DNA from: Branchiostoma lanceolatum
Taxonomy: Eukaryota > Chordata > Leptocardii > Amphioxiformes > Branchiostomatidae
DNA length: 64,000 bases
NCBI RefSeq assembly: GCF_035083965.1
Contig: NC_089727.1
Location: forward strand, 419,501 to 483,500
Direction of reading: 5' to 3'
The notes under the pieces are model-generated. The model had not been told where the DNA came from. It did no database searches and saw nothing but the letters and a program-made list of their open reading frames with translations. Shown piece after piece: positions 41,431-53,300 of the stretch. Numbering within the stretch: position 1 is the first letter of the stretch; each line of letters begins with the position of its first letter. The position numbers and the translations under genes were made by a program.

Positions 41431-42051
41431 CTGTTAGGACAAGAGAAGAAATTTTAGAAATACTGATATCAAGCCCAGGTGGGACATTGACAACAAAATT
41501 GGCAACAAAATCAGCAACAACTGGCGAGAAGGAGAAAAGCAATCTACGACGTGCTACAATAATGGAATGGTCACGTCACAGTTATGAAGTTATGAAGTTA
41601 TTTTTGGTTCTTCCCAACCAAAAAAGTACAACTCAGTACGGTACAATGCAGATCAGCTCAAACGTACCTCCTGCCTCAGCATCCAGATCCTCATCTTCCA
41701 GGTCCTCATCCTCGGCCAGCAGGTCTTCCTCAGCCTGCTCCCGCTTCTCCATCGCCGCCTCCTCTAGATCTTTTGGGACAAGAGAAGAGTATCATAGAAA
41801 TGCTTATATCAAGCAAGGTGGGAAACATTGACAACAAGTGAAAACCGGTCTTCGACATGCAGCCATTTGTATGTCTCAGCTAGGATAGGATGAATTGACG
41901 CGGTACATTAGAGCTCAAACGTACCTTCTATCCCGGCCAACAAGTCCTCCAACTGGTCCCGCAGGGCTTGCAGACCCTCCTCGCGCGGAGCAGGGAAGGC
42001 CGCGGCGAGCACCAGGCAGCCCAGGAAAAGGACGCACACGGACAGCTTCAT
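41264..42051 (-). CDS. Secreted four-cysteine peptide precursor, three exons, 131 aa
   Basis: The exons are 42051-41925, 41769-41668 and 41430-41264 on the minus strand, all GT-AG and in phase. A signal peptide (MKLSVCVLFLGCLVLAAA, then FPAPREE) leads into an acidic segment with EQAEEDLLAEDEDLEDEDLD (exon 2). Then comes MGKR, a good dibasic cleavage site, and a 45-residue tail that begins GIYSKEEMECANKC and holds FFECSKKC and a basic end QRVRR. The cysteines fit C-x3-C-x14-C-x3-C, the pattern of disulfide-braced helical hairpins. A signal, acidic spacer and Cys-rich tail are typical of antimicrobial or signalling peptide precursors. I do not recognise the family, and the function is unknown. 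Introns 1 and 2 share sequence, so exon 2 probably arose by local duplication. Confidence 0.75.
41668..41769 (-). CDS. Secreted peptide gene, exon 2 (acidic propiece)
   Basis: This 102-nt exon is phase-matched (1 in, 1 out), so it could be skipped without a frame break. It encodes DLEEAAMEKREQAEEDLLAE and an Asp/Glu-rich end. The acceptor CTTGTCCCAAAAG is unusual. The donor wording GTACGTTTGAGCT is the same as after exon 1. Confidence 0.7.
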
Positions 42052-42072
42052 CTTCGAATGGTCTGGTGAACT
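41925..42072 (-). CDS. Secreted peptide gene, exon 1 (signal peptide)
   Basis: The acceptor CTTTCCTCAG lies before 42072. UTR runs to the ATG at 42051, which opens directly on a hydrophobic leader, so this start is preferred over an upstream in-frame ATG. The donor GTACGT follows GAAG. Confidence 0.75.
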
Positions 42073-42479
42073 CTGAGGAAAGATGGTGAAACAAATTACA
42101 AAGTTACACATGATTCAGGCCTGTTTATGCATGTAATGGATATGTGCGTGCTTGCAGCGTTGCTCTACTGGTTCGTGCTTGTCGGGCACTGTACAAGATA
42201 AATGTCGGCCTTTTTTGGTACGTTTTTCTTAAAGGTTTTTTTTCATGTCCTTTGCCTTTTGAATACCCCGTCAATAGGGTTATTAGGCTGGTGAATCAGG
42301 GTAAATTTCCTTTGGTTTTACCGTAGAAATACAATGACGACTTTTTAACAACTGGCATATCCTTCCTCTTAAACAGTCTTTTGTTAAATCTGACGTCTGT
42401 GTGAAAACGCCGGGGGCACGTCGAACACGGCTGCCTGAGAAAGGTGTGCGCCTCCTGCGATTATTGTTTGTCCACGAAC

Positions 42480-42800
42480 GCTGATCGTATCAAATTAACC
42501 ACTTCGGGAACTACTGTCTAGTATTTCACAGATACACGGAAGCACACGTGACGCACACAGAAACACACAGCCCCGAAAATATCATATTTTTGAAGAAAAA
42601 AAGTGATATGTGTCCATGCAGAAAGTTGTCCATCAATACAGGAAAGACCGATAACAAAATAGAAAAAAAGTATTGTGAGAGCGCGAATAAACCAAAGAAG
42701 TGCTCTGGATTCTAACAAAGGCAGATAGTGTGATATCGATAGTGTAATCAGTCACACAGTGTAGGTCCGCTCCAAGTATCCATTACTGTAAAATTGTCTA
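42480..42800. repeat. Dispersed repeat, copy 1
   Basis: TGCTCTGGATTCTAACAAAG, then GCAGATAGTGTGATATCGAT and AGTGTAATCAGT, recurs at about 44930-45260 with the same flanking words (TTATTGTTTGTCCACGAACG, CAGCCCCGAAAATATCA). This is a long dispersed unit without coding capacity. Confidence 0.8.
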
Positions 42801-43177
42801 TCTGTCCGGGGGCAACCAGCTGACCTGTAAGTCCGCATAAAGGCCAGGCGGACGGCTGGATTGTGACCTATCTGGATAAATGAAAGCTAACTTTTTCCAT
42901 TTTCATTTTAGATGTACCACCACGGTAACTTTGATTCGTTTTAAACTCGATGCATGTCGTTTTAGATCAATGAATTCGCTGTGAATCTGAGGGTTCATAA
43001 ATGAGACAACTCTGATGCATTCCTAGCGTCCTGAAAGCCATCTTTGTCACTATAGACTCTGATTGATAGAATCGCATGTGAATTACACAAACAAACAAAC
43101 AAACAAACAAAGCAATTAAAACGATTCCTGCAAATATGACCCAAGAGTAATTGCGCTGCTACCGTGTTGCTACTTAC

Positions 43178-43265
43178 CGAGTTTCTTGTCAGGCGGGTCA
43201 CGGTGAGATTGTCGTCTGGAGATCTTCCGTCCACGTCTTCTCGGTCTGGAGACGACGGAATAAAG
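43178..43265 (-). other. Putative 5' non-coding exon and TATA-like promoter of the secreted peptide gene
   Basis: On the minus strand CTGACAAGAAACTCG meets a strong donor GTAAGTAGC at 43177. About 30 bases before the presumed start lies a TTAAATAG TATA-like word (about 43292-43299). The link to the coding exons is inferred from order and orientation. Confidence 0.45.
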
Positions 43266-43299
43266 TGAGGGAAAGGGGGTGAAAGGGGCTCTATTTAAC

Positions 43300-44400
43300 T
43301 GTTTCTGTGCTGCAATTATCGATATAAATAGACATTGGTGACCTAATTCCAACCTCCTCCTCCACGGGTCTCCAGATAATGACACCACCTTAAACAAAAG
43401 GCTCTCAGACTCCTTGCATACTTATATCATCTCAACGAACCGATTCTAGGTACAGTTAGTCCGTGGACAGAATTGAAATCGTTCTTAACTAAATTAGACA
43501 ACTCCAAGTATTTTTCGAATCATCGATTTTTTCTATGCACGTTTGTTGACACTTCCACCCGTTCCTCCTAGCTTGTGTTGGCTAAACATGTCCAAGTGTT
43601 GTGAGACAGTCGTGAAACATTTTACACCTATATCCTGAACTCTGACCTCCGAACAAATTTACGTACAAATCTTTCTGATCCAATTCTCATAGTCTGTATT
43701 TAAGTATTTTAAGGACATTTATTGATGTATAACTGAGTTGTATGACCAATTTTAATGTCAAGTTAAACTGTATCATAACTTAATTAAGTGTAATTTTCTA
43801 TTTATACATTTGTGTTTTTGTCCCTGTAAATGTTGGCTCTCGAAATCAGCCATGCTGCCTGAGAGACTGCGTAGTGTCTTGTTACATTTGCAAATAAATA
43901 AATTCCAACTGTCTGATCATGTTATATAATCTGTGAACCTGCAATGCCTCATCCTGGCCGTTCCACGGACACTGAGTTTGAGCAACATCCTCCATTTGAT
44001 GTCGTTATTGGTATCTTTGTCTTGGTACGTTAGATGTAGCTTTTAACGACAGAGGTGGGATGAATTAGATATGAAATGTGCATGATCAAAAGTTCAAATC
44101 TTCCAACACCTGAAGTGCACTGCTGTAGGCATACGGTATGGCCTGATCCCAGTCGTTTAGCGGGTCATAGGTGAGAAGAATCGTTCTGAGAGGTTTTAAC
44201 GATTTATTCAGAATGTTAACAAATTCTGCAATATGTTTTTTTTTTTTTACCAAACATTTTTTTCGCACACAATGGTTAGAATTCAGTCGTATAGTCGGGA
44301 GTGTGCTACTAGTTAGGATATACTTGGTGTAAAATACACATTGGTAAAAAGTTAAGATCTTCCAACCCCTGGCTGTGTCGCTCAGATTCCACAAGTTTTT
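43300..44400. other. Intergenic, possible LINE 3' end
   Basis: Around 43815-43905 the plus strand reads GTTGGCTCTCGAAATCAGCC, then TGCAAATAAATAAATTCC. This looks like the 3' end of a non-LTR element, but no coding remnant supports it. Nothing else is recognised. Confidence 0.35.
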
Positions 44401-44404
44401 CAAC

Positions 44405-44760
44405 GCGTTATGGCGGGCGGCGCGCGACGCTAGCGCAAATCGGGTACAAATACTTTTGTGATTTCACTTAAATACAGGATCATACAGTGGTATCATTTAT
44501 GAACAAAGGGTGGATTAGCCTCCAAGCATATTTTCTAACTTGTGACAAGGGCTTCAAGCCATGCAGTTTTTGCGTCCGGGCGCCTAAGATTGAGTAACAT
44601 AGCAAAAAAGAGAGCGAAATCACTGGTGAGACCCATTGTAAAATACAACGCGGATTCGAAGGACACTTCCAAACGGGAGCGCAGTGATTTTCTTGCCATC
44701 TTGAATATTTTTCAAGAGTTGATAGGAGGGGGGGGGTGTAGGAAATCAGGGTGAATTTCC
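44405..44760. repeat. Dispersed repeat of about 350 bp, copy 1
   Basis: GCGTTATGGCGGGCGGCGCG through CATCTTGAATATTTTTCAAG is almost identical to 46507-46860. The two copies differ by scattered single bases. Confidence 0.9.
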
Positions 44761-44929
44761 TTTGGTTTTACCGTAGAAATCCAATGACAACTTTTAACAA
44801 CTGGCAGATCCTTCCTCTTTAACAGACAACCCCGTATTTTTCTTCTTTTGTTAAAAGTTGATGTCTGTGTGAAAACGCCGGGGGCACATAGGACACGGCT
44901 GGCTGAGAAAGGTGTACGCCTCCTGCGAT

Positions 44930-45395
44930 TATTGTTTGTCCACGAACGCTGACCGTATCAAATTAACCACTTCAGGAATTACTGTCTGGTATTTCATAGA
45001 TACAAAGAAACGCACACACACACAAACAAACACAGACACAGCCCCGAAAATATCACCTTCTTGACAAAAGTGATTAGTCTCCAGGCAGAAAGCCTATCCA
45101 TCAATACAGCACAGACCGATAACAAAGTAGAAAAAAGCACTGCGAGAGCGCAAACCTCCACAAGAAGTGCTCTGGATTCTAACAAAGGCAGATAGTGTGA
45201 TATCGATAGTGTAATCAGTTGCACAATGTAGGTCCGCTCCAAGTATCCATTACTGTGATTGTGGTAAAATTGTCTATCTGGGCCGGGGGAACTAACTGAC
45301 CTGTAACGAAAAGTAGTGGATGCTACTTGAAACGTCTGACCGTTTCCAAAATCATATCCAGTTGTTTGAGTAATTGCTTTTTTGGCGTAACTGAC
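44930..45395. repeat. Dispersed repeat copy 2, with half MITE
   Basis: It matches 42480-42800 and is broken near 45303-45390 by the right half of the TACGCC-type MITE (TCCAAAATCATATCCAGTTG, then TTTTTTGGCGTAA). Confidence 0.75.
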
Positions 45396-45449
45396 CTGTA
45401 AGTCGGAATAAAGGCCAAACGAACGGCTGGATTGTGACCTATATGGATT

Positions 45450-46250
45450 TCATTAGTGAAAAGTTAAGATCTTCCAACCCCTGGCTGTGTCGCCGTAGGC
45501 ACGTGGTTCCGGTCTGACCCTGGTCATTATGTCGGTTATCAGGCCGACGCTTTTCTTAAGGGCATGAATCCGCAGCGACCACGAGGCCCAAAACGTGCCG
45601 CCAACGCGCCGCCAAAGTGCCACCAAAGTGCCGCCAAAGTGCCGCCAAAGTGCCATCATCGCGGTTCTGGTCTGACCCTAGTCATTATGTCGGTTATCAG
45701 GCCGACACTTTTCTCAAGGACATAAATCCGCAGCGACCACTGCTAGTGCTAGTTAGGATATGCTTGGTATGAAATAAACATTAGTGAAAAGTTAAGATCT
45801 TCCAACCCATGGCTGTGTCGCCGTAGGCACGTGGTTCTGGTCTGACCCTGGTCATTATGTCGGTTATCAGGCCGACACTTTTCTCAAGAACACGAATCCG
45901 TAGCGACCAAGAGGCCGCCAACGTGCCGCCAACGCGCCGCCAAAGTGCCGCCAAAGTGCCATCAACGCGGTTCTGGTCTGACCCTAGTCATTATGTCGGT
46001 TATCAGGCCGACACTTTTCTCAAGAACACGAATCCGCTGCGACCAAGAGGCCGCCAACGTGCCGCCAACGCGCCGCCAAAGTGCCGCCAAAGTGCCATCA
46101 ACGCGGTTCTGGTCTGACCCTAGTCATTATGTCGATTATCAGGCCGACACTTTTCTCAAGGACACGAATCCGCTGCGACCAAGAGGCCCAAAACGTGCCG
46201 CCAACGTGCTGCCAACTTGCCGCGGGTCCGGCCAGAAGAGCGGGGATCTC
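45450..46250. repeat. Tandem repeat of about 120 bp
   Basis: GGTTCTGGTCTGACCCTAGT, then CATTATGTCGGTTATCAGGC, plus a GCC-rich tail (GTGCCGCCAAAGTGCC) repeats about five times. Reading frames across it on both strands come from the repetition. Confidence 0.85.
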
Positions 46251-46506
46251 ACTGGCCTGCGGCACGCTGGCGGTCTCACTGTGGCACGCTGGCGGTCTTA
46301 CTGCCACATAGATTGGATTTGTGTTACCCTTGAGAAATGTTTTGGACTGACGACCGATATAGTAGCGAAATGGTCTGTAAAAGAGGAGATAAAAGAATCA
46401 ACTGTGTAAAACTCTTTGGAAGTCTGTATAATTCGCATTACTAACAAATAACTTTAACTTAACTTAACTAACAAATAAGCCTCTCAGAAAAAAACTTCAT
46501 TTTCGC

Positions 46507-46860
46507 TGTTTTTCAACGCGTTATGGCGGGCGGCGCGCGACGCTAGCGCAAATCGGGTGCCAATACTTTTGTGATTTCACTTAAATACAGGATCATACAG
46601 TGGTATCATTTATGAACAAAGGGTGGATTAGCCTCTAAGCATATTTTCCAAAATTTGTGACAAGGGCTTCAAGCCATGCAGTTTTTTGCGTCCGGGCGCC
46701 TAAGATTGAGTAGCATAGCAAAAAAGAGAGCGAAATCAGTGGTGAGACCCATTGTAAAATACAACGCGAATTCGAAGGACACTTCCAAACGGGAGCGCAG
46801 TGATTTTCTTGCCATCTTGAATATTTTTCAAGAGTTGATAGGAGGGGTGAGGGCGTAGGG
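46507..46860. repeat. Dispersed repeat of about 350 bp, copy 2
   Basis: Near-identical partner of 44405-44760 in the same orientation about 2.1 kb away. The tandem block 45450-46250 lies between the two copies. Confidence 0.9.
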
Positions 46861-47314
46861 AAAAATTTTTGACCTGGAGGGAGGGTCTAGGAGTCTTTTT
46901 TAACCCGACCCTCTGACGACCCCCCCCCTCCCCCCCTTCGTACAGTCCCTACAGTCCCTTAGGTCCTATCTCACTGGACCAGCGGCACGTTGGCGACCTC
47001 GCTGCATCCTAAATTGGCATAATATTCCATTTCTGGTATCAAGTGAATATGATTCACAAAAGGTAGCAGACTACATTATTTCGCCTATGCGGATTTAAAT
47101 GGTTAAGGGCCCCAAAGTGAGAAGGTTCGACGCCTCAAAATTTATATCAGGGTGCACAAGGAAACTACAAGAATGTTTGACTTCAGGGTACAATCTACAA
47201 AATGCCTGCTCATTCTCTTTCAAAAGCCACTTTTATTTGACCCCCAACGGAGGTCACCATACTGCAGCCGATGCACGGCAGTTGGCGGGAACCATGTCCA
47301 GGCAAATTTACCAC

Positions 47315-47672
47315 CCCGACCAATCGATAGCATTGAAACTCAGATTCGTATCAGCCATGACCCGACATATCGCTTTCTAACCTGCGTTAACGACAGACTC
47401 ACTAAATCTGACAAAACAAACTCGCCAGTGAGATGGTGGAAGGTGTCAGCTTCCAAACGATGTTTTCAGATTGACAATTTTAACACTTTGGAAGTGATTG
47501 AATGTGTCCGCGATTTAACGTTTATAGAAAAGTAGTAGAAACTTTTTTTTTTCTAAACGTTAAACGAGTTTGTTTTGCCAGAGTTAGTCGTTAACGCAAG
47601 TTAGAAAGCGATTTGTCGGGTCATGGCTGATACGAATCTGAGTTTCAATGCGATCGATTGGTCGGGGTGATC
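47315..47672. mobile_element. Fold-back element with arms of about 100 bp
   Basis: The left arm CCCCGACCAATCGATAGCAT through TGCGTTAACGACAGACTC is mirrored at 47565-47672 with few mismatches. About 140 bp lies between the arms. No transposase is visible. The 31-bp array starts just beyond the right arm. Confidence 0.85.
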
Positions 47673-47689
47673 TACGCCGGCCGAAACAA

Positions 47690-49460
47690 ACGACGTAATC
47701 CCGCTCATACAGTCTCAACACTGACGCAAAACAAACGTCGTAATCCCGCTCATACAGTCTCAACACTGACGCAAAACAAACGTCGTAATCCCGCTCATAC
47801 AGTCTCAACACTGACGTAATCCCGCTCATACCGTCTCAACACTGACGTAATCCCGCTCATACAGTCTCAACACTGACGTAATCCCGCTCATACCGTCTCA
47901 ACACTGACGTAATCCCGCTCATACCGTCTCAACACTGACGTAATCCCGCTCATACAGTATAAAAACTGACGTAATCCCGCTCATACCGTCTCAACACTGA
48001 CGTAATCCCGCTCATACCGTCTCAACACTGACGTAATCCCGCTCATACCGTCTCAACACTGACGTAATCCCGCTCATACAGTCTCAACACTGACGCAATC
48101 CCGCTCATACAGTCTCAACACTGACGCAATCCCGCTCATACAGTCTCAACACTGACTTAATCCCGCTCATACAGTCTCAACACTGACGCAATCCCGCTCA
48201 TACAGTCTCAACACTGACGTAATCCCGCTCATACCGTCTCAACACTGACGCAATCCCGCTCATACAGTCTCAACACTGACGCAATCCCGCTCATACAGTC
48301 TCAACACTGACGCAATCCCGCTCATACCGTCTCAACACTGACGTAATCCCGCTCATACCGTCTCAACACTGACGTAATCCCGCTCATACCGTCTCAACAC
48401 TGACGTAATCCCGCTCATACCGTCTCAACACTGACGTAATCCCGCTCATACCGTCTCAACACTGACGCAATCCCGCTCATACCGTCTCAACACTGACGTA
48501 ATCCCGCTCATACCGTCTCAACACTGACGTAATCCCGCTCATACCGTCTCAACACTGACGCAATCCCGCTCATACCGTCTCAACACTGACGTAATCCCGC
48601 TCATACCGTCTCAACACTGACGTAATCCCGCTCATACAGTATAAAAACTGACGTAATCCCGCTCATACCGTCTCAACACTGACGTAATCCCGCTCATACC
48701 GTCTCAACACTGACGTAATCCCGCTCATACCGTCTCAACACTGACGTAATCCCGCTCATACAGTCTCAACACTGACGCAATCCCGCTCATACAGTCTCAA
48801 CACTGACGCAATCCCGCTCATACAGTCTCAACACTGACTTAATCCCGCTCATACAGTCTCAACACTGACGCAATCCCGCTCATACAGTCTCAACACTGAC
48901 GCAATCCCGCTCATACAGTCTCAACACTGACGCAATCCCGCTCATACAGTCTCAACACTGACGCAATCCCGCTCATACCGTCTCAACACTGACGTAATCC
49001 CGCTCATACCGTCTCAACACTGACGTAATCCCGCTCATACCGTCTCAACACTGACGCAATCCCGCTCATACCGTCTCAACACTGACGTAATCCCGCTCAT
49101 ACCGTCTCAACACTGACGTAATCCCGCTCATACCGTCTCAACACTGACGTAATCCCGCTCATACAGTCTCAACACTGACGTAATCCCGCTCATACCGTCT
49201 CAACACTGACGTAATCCCGCTCATACAGTCTCAACACTGACGTAATCCCGCTCATACAGTCTCAACACTGACGTAATCCCGCTCATACCGTCTCAACACT
49301 GACGTAATCCCGCTCATACCGTCTCAACACTGACGTAATCCCGCTCATACAGTCTCAACACTGACGTAATCCCGCTCATACCGTCTCAACACTGACGTAA
49401 TCCCGCTCATACCGTCTCAACACTGACGCAATCCCGCTCATACAGTCTAAAAACTGACGT
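47690..49460. repeat. 31-bp satellite, about 57 copies, with a 682-bp higher-order repeat
   Basis: The unit TAATCCCGCTCATACCGTCT plus CAACACTGACG repeats without spacers. The first few units carry an extra AAACAAACGTCG. Rare variants (CATACAGTATAAAAACTG at 47951 and 48633; GACTTAATCCCG at about 48155 and 48837) recur exactly 682 bp, or 22 units, apart, so a block was duplicated as a whole. Most copies contain TGACGTAAT or TGACGCAAT. Confidence 0.95.
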
Positions 49461-50335
49461 GTTCCTCTACAATTCAGCGCAGTTTTCGCCTCGCTGACGT
49501 GCACAGAAGAATCTCTACAGCTTGGTCAAATTATGGGACGCACTACTTTATACCCGAACTACTATTGTGTGTGTAATATGCTACCTTTATGTTCCAGCCC
49601 ACAGTGGGCAAACACACGGGCCACCGGTTACACAAACATTTTATTCACACAGAACTGACACCTTGCGGATTACAGAAATACTGCACCCACTTGGAGTTTG
49701 GTGTCTACTAAGTTAAAACGTTTTTGATTTCTTTTCTATTCAGAAACAAGATACATATGGCCATTGACGTAGTGGCGCGCTACAGTCAAGTACTTATTTC
49801 ACAGCGCCACAAAAAAGCTATAAAAAGATTAGACAGCGGCATTGACAAACTTAAGGAAATATCTGAACAAACGTAACATGAATAATATATGACTGAAATA
49901 AAGCTATCAAATTACTGAAAGTAACAACGTAATAAATTCATAAATATACAAAGTAACAACTTTGATGTGTGCATGTCTTAGCTCATTCTTCTCTTCACCT
50001 TCAGATCACCTCATTTTCATCCTTATATAATAATTTCTATTCATTTCTTTCTCCAATAATTTGAATGAAACTTGTTTCAATTTGAAAACAAATACAGGAT
50101 ATAAAGAACACTAACAGAAAGTACGCATATTCCAAGAATAACAATCTTTATGTATGACATAATCTGACTTTTCCAGTTTGTCTCATGGACTCTATGTCCT
50201 TTGATTGTGTCTCCTTCCATGGAAAGGAAAAAAAAACTACCTACAATCGTCAAAAAATTCATGGTCTAACATAAGACTGTGTGGACAACTGTACCTGTAT
50301 AGCCGGTATAACCACCCTTCGGCATAACACACGCG
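49461..50335. other. Intergenic between the two satellites
   Basis: No gene. AAACACACGGGCCACCGGTT, then ACATTTTATTCACACAGAA, near 49610-49655 is shared with 58710-58760, marking a dispersed repeat. A GGTATAACCACCCTTCGGCA unit lies at 50299. Confidence 0.45.
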
Positions 50336-50339
50336 ACAG

Positions 50340-53300
50340 GTTTCTCCCTAGTGTAGTATTTTCATGGCGGATCCTTTATCTAACAACAGGCCTCTTCTCT
50401 GCTTTAGTATTCTCATGGCGGATCCTTTATCTAACTACAGGCTTCTTCTCTGCTTTAGTATTCTCATGGCGGATCTTTTATCTAACTACAGGCCTCTTCT
50501 CTGCTTTAGTATTCTCATGGCGGACCCTTTATCTAACTACAGGCCTCTTCTCTGCTTTAGTATTCTCATGGCGGATCCTTTATCTAACTACAGGCCTCTT
50601 CTCTGCTTTAGTATTCTCATGGCGGATCCTTTATCTAACTACAGGCCTCTTCTCTGCTTTAGTATTCTCATGGCGGATCCTTTATCTAACTACAGGCCTC
50701 TTCTCTGCTTTAGTATTCTCATGGCGGACCCTTTATCTAACTACAGGCCTCTTCTCTGCTTTAGTATTCTCATGGCGGATCCTTTATCTAACTACAGGCC
50801 TCTTCTCTGCTTTAGCATTCTCATGGCGGACCCTTTTATCTAACTACAGGCCTCTTTTCTGCTTTAGTATTCTCATGGCGGATCCTTTATCTAACCACAG
50901 ACCTCTTCTCTGCTTTAGTATTCTCATGGCGGATCCTTTATCTAACTAAAGGTCTCTTCTCTGCTTTAGTATTCTCATGGCGGATCCTTTATCTAACTAC
51001 AGACCTCTTCTCTGCTTTAGTATTCTCATGGCGGACCCTTTATCTAACAACAGGCCTCTTCTCTGCTTTAGTATTCTCATGGCGGATCCTTTATCTAACT
51101 ACAGGCCTCTTCTCTGCTTTAGTATTCTCATGGCGGATCCTTTATCTAACTACAGACCTCTTCTCTGCTTTAGTATTCTCATGGCGGACCCTTTATCTAA
51201 CTACAGGCCTCTTCTCTGCTTTAGTATTCTCATGGCGGATCCTTTATCTAACTACAGGCCTCTTCTCTGCTTTAGTATTCTCATGGCGGATCCTTTATCT
51301 AACTACAGGCCTCTTCTCTGCTTTAGTATTCTCATGGCGGACCCTTTATCTAACTACAGGCCTCTTCTCTGCTTTAGTATTCTCATGGCGGATCCTTTAT
51401 CTAACTACAGGCCTCTTCTCTGCTTTAGCATTCTCATGGCGGACCCTTTTATCTAACTACAGGCCTCTTTTCTGCTTTAGTATTCTCATGGCGGATCCTT
51501 TATCTAACCACAGACCTCTTCTCTGCTTTAGTATTCTCATGGCGGATCCTTCATCTAACTACAGACCTCTTCTCTGCTTTAGTATTCTCATGGCGGACCC
51601 TTTATCTAACTACAGGCCTCTTCTCTGCTTTAGTATTCTCATGGCGGATCCTTTATCTAACTATAGGCCTCTTCTCTGCTTTAGTATTCTCATGGCGGAT
51701 CCTTTATCTAACTACAGGCCTCTTCTCTGCTTTAGTATTCTCATGGCGGACCCTTTATGTAACTACAGGCCTCTTCTCTGCTTTAGTATTCTCATGACGG
51801 ACCCTTTATCTAACTACAGACCTCTTCTCTGCTTTAGTATTCTCATGACGGACCCTTTATCTAACTACAGACCTCTTCTCTGCTTTAGTATTCTCATGAC
51901 GGACCCTTTATCTAACTACAGACCTCTTCTCTGCTTTAGTATTCTCATGACGGACCCTTTATCTAACTACAGACCTCTTCTCTGCTTTAGTATTCTCATG
52001 ACGGACCCTTTATCTAACTACAGACCTCTTCTCTGCTTTAGTATTCTCATGGCGGACCCTTTATCTAACTACAGGCCTCTTCTCTGCTTTAGTATTCTCA
52101 TGGCGGACCCTTTTATCTAACCACAGGCCTCTTCTCTGCTTTAGTATTCTCATGGCGGACCCTTTATCTAACTACAGGCCTCTTCTCTGCTTTAGTATTC
52201 TCATGGCGGACCCTTTATCTAGCTACATGCCTCTTCTCTGCTTTGGTATTCTCATGGCGGAGCCTTCATCTAACTACAGGCCTCTTCTCTGCTTTAGGAT
52301 TCTCATGGCGGAGCCTTCATCTAACTACAGGCCTCTTCTCTGCTTTAGTATTCTCATGGCGGAGCCTTCATCTAACTACAGGCCTCTTCTCTGCTTTAGT
52401 ATTCTCATGGCGGATCCTTTTATCTAACTACAGGCCTCTTCTCTCCTTAAGTATTCTCATGGCGGAGCCTTTATCTAACTATAGGCCTCTTCTCTGCTTT
52501 AGTATTCTCATGGCGGACCCTTTATCTAACTACAGGCCTCTTCTCTGCTTTAGTATTCTCATGGCGGATCCTTTATCTAACTATAGGCCTCTTCTCTGCT
52601 TTAGTATTCTCATGGCGGACCCTTTATCTAACTACAGGCCTCTTCTCTGCTTTAGTATTCTCATGGCGGACCCTTTATCTAACTACAGGCCTCTTCTCTG
52701 CTTTAGTATTCTCATGGCGCACCCTTTATCTAACTACAGGCCTCTTTTCTGCTTTAGTATTCTCATGGCGGATCCTTTATTAAACTACAGGCCTCTTCTC
52801 TGCTTTAGTATTCTCATGGCGGACCCTTTATCTAACTACAGGCCTCTTCTCTGCTTTAGTATTCTCATGGCGGACCCTTTATCTAACTACAGGCCTCTTC
52901 TCTGCTTTAGTATTCTCATGGCGGACCCTTTATCTAACTACAGGCCTCTTCTCTGCTTTAGTATTCTCATGGCGGACCCTTTATCTAACTACAGGCCTCT
53001 TCTCTGCTTTAGTATTCTCATGGCGGACCCTTTATCTAGCTACATGCCTCTTCTCTGCTTTAGTATTCTCATGGCGGATCCTTTATCTAACTACAGGCCT
53101 CTTCTCTGCTTTAGTATTCTCATGGCGGATCCTTTATCTAACTACAGGCCTCTTCTCTGCTTTAGTATTCTCATGGCGGACCCTTTATCTAACTACAGGC
53201 CTCTTCTCTGCTTTAGTATTCTCATGGCGGACCCTTTATCTAGCTACATGCCTCTTCTCTGCTTTAGTATTCCCATGGCGGACCCTTTATCTAACTACAG

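Noticed and set aside
45453..46409. Arg/Pro-rich open frames
   Set aside because: They span the tandem block of about 120 bp and are open on both strands.
47690..49460. CRISPR-like regular array
   Set aside because: The 31-bp units follow each other without unique spacers, and the DNA is animal.
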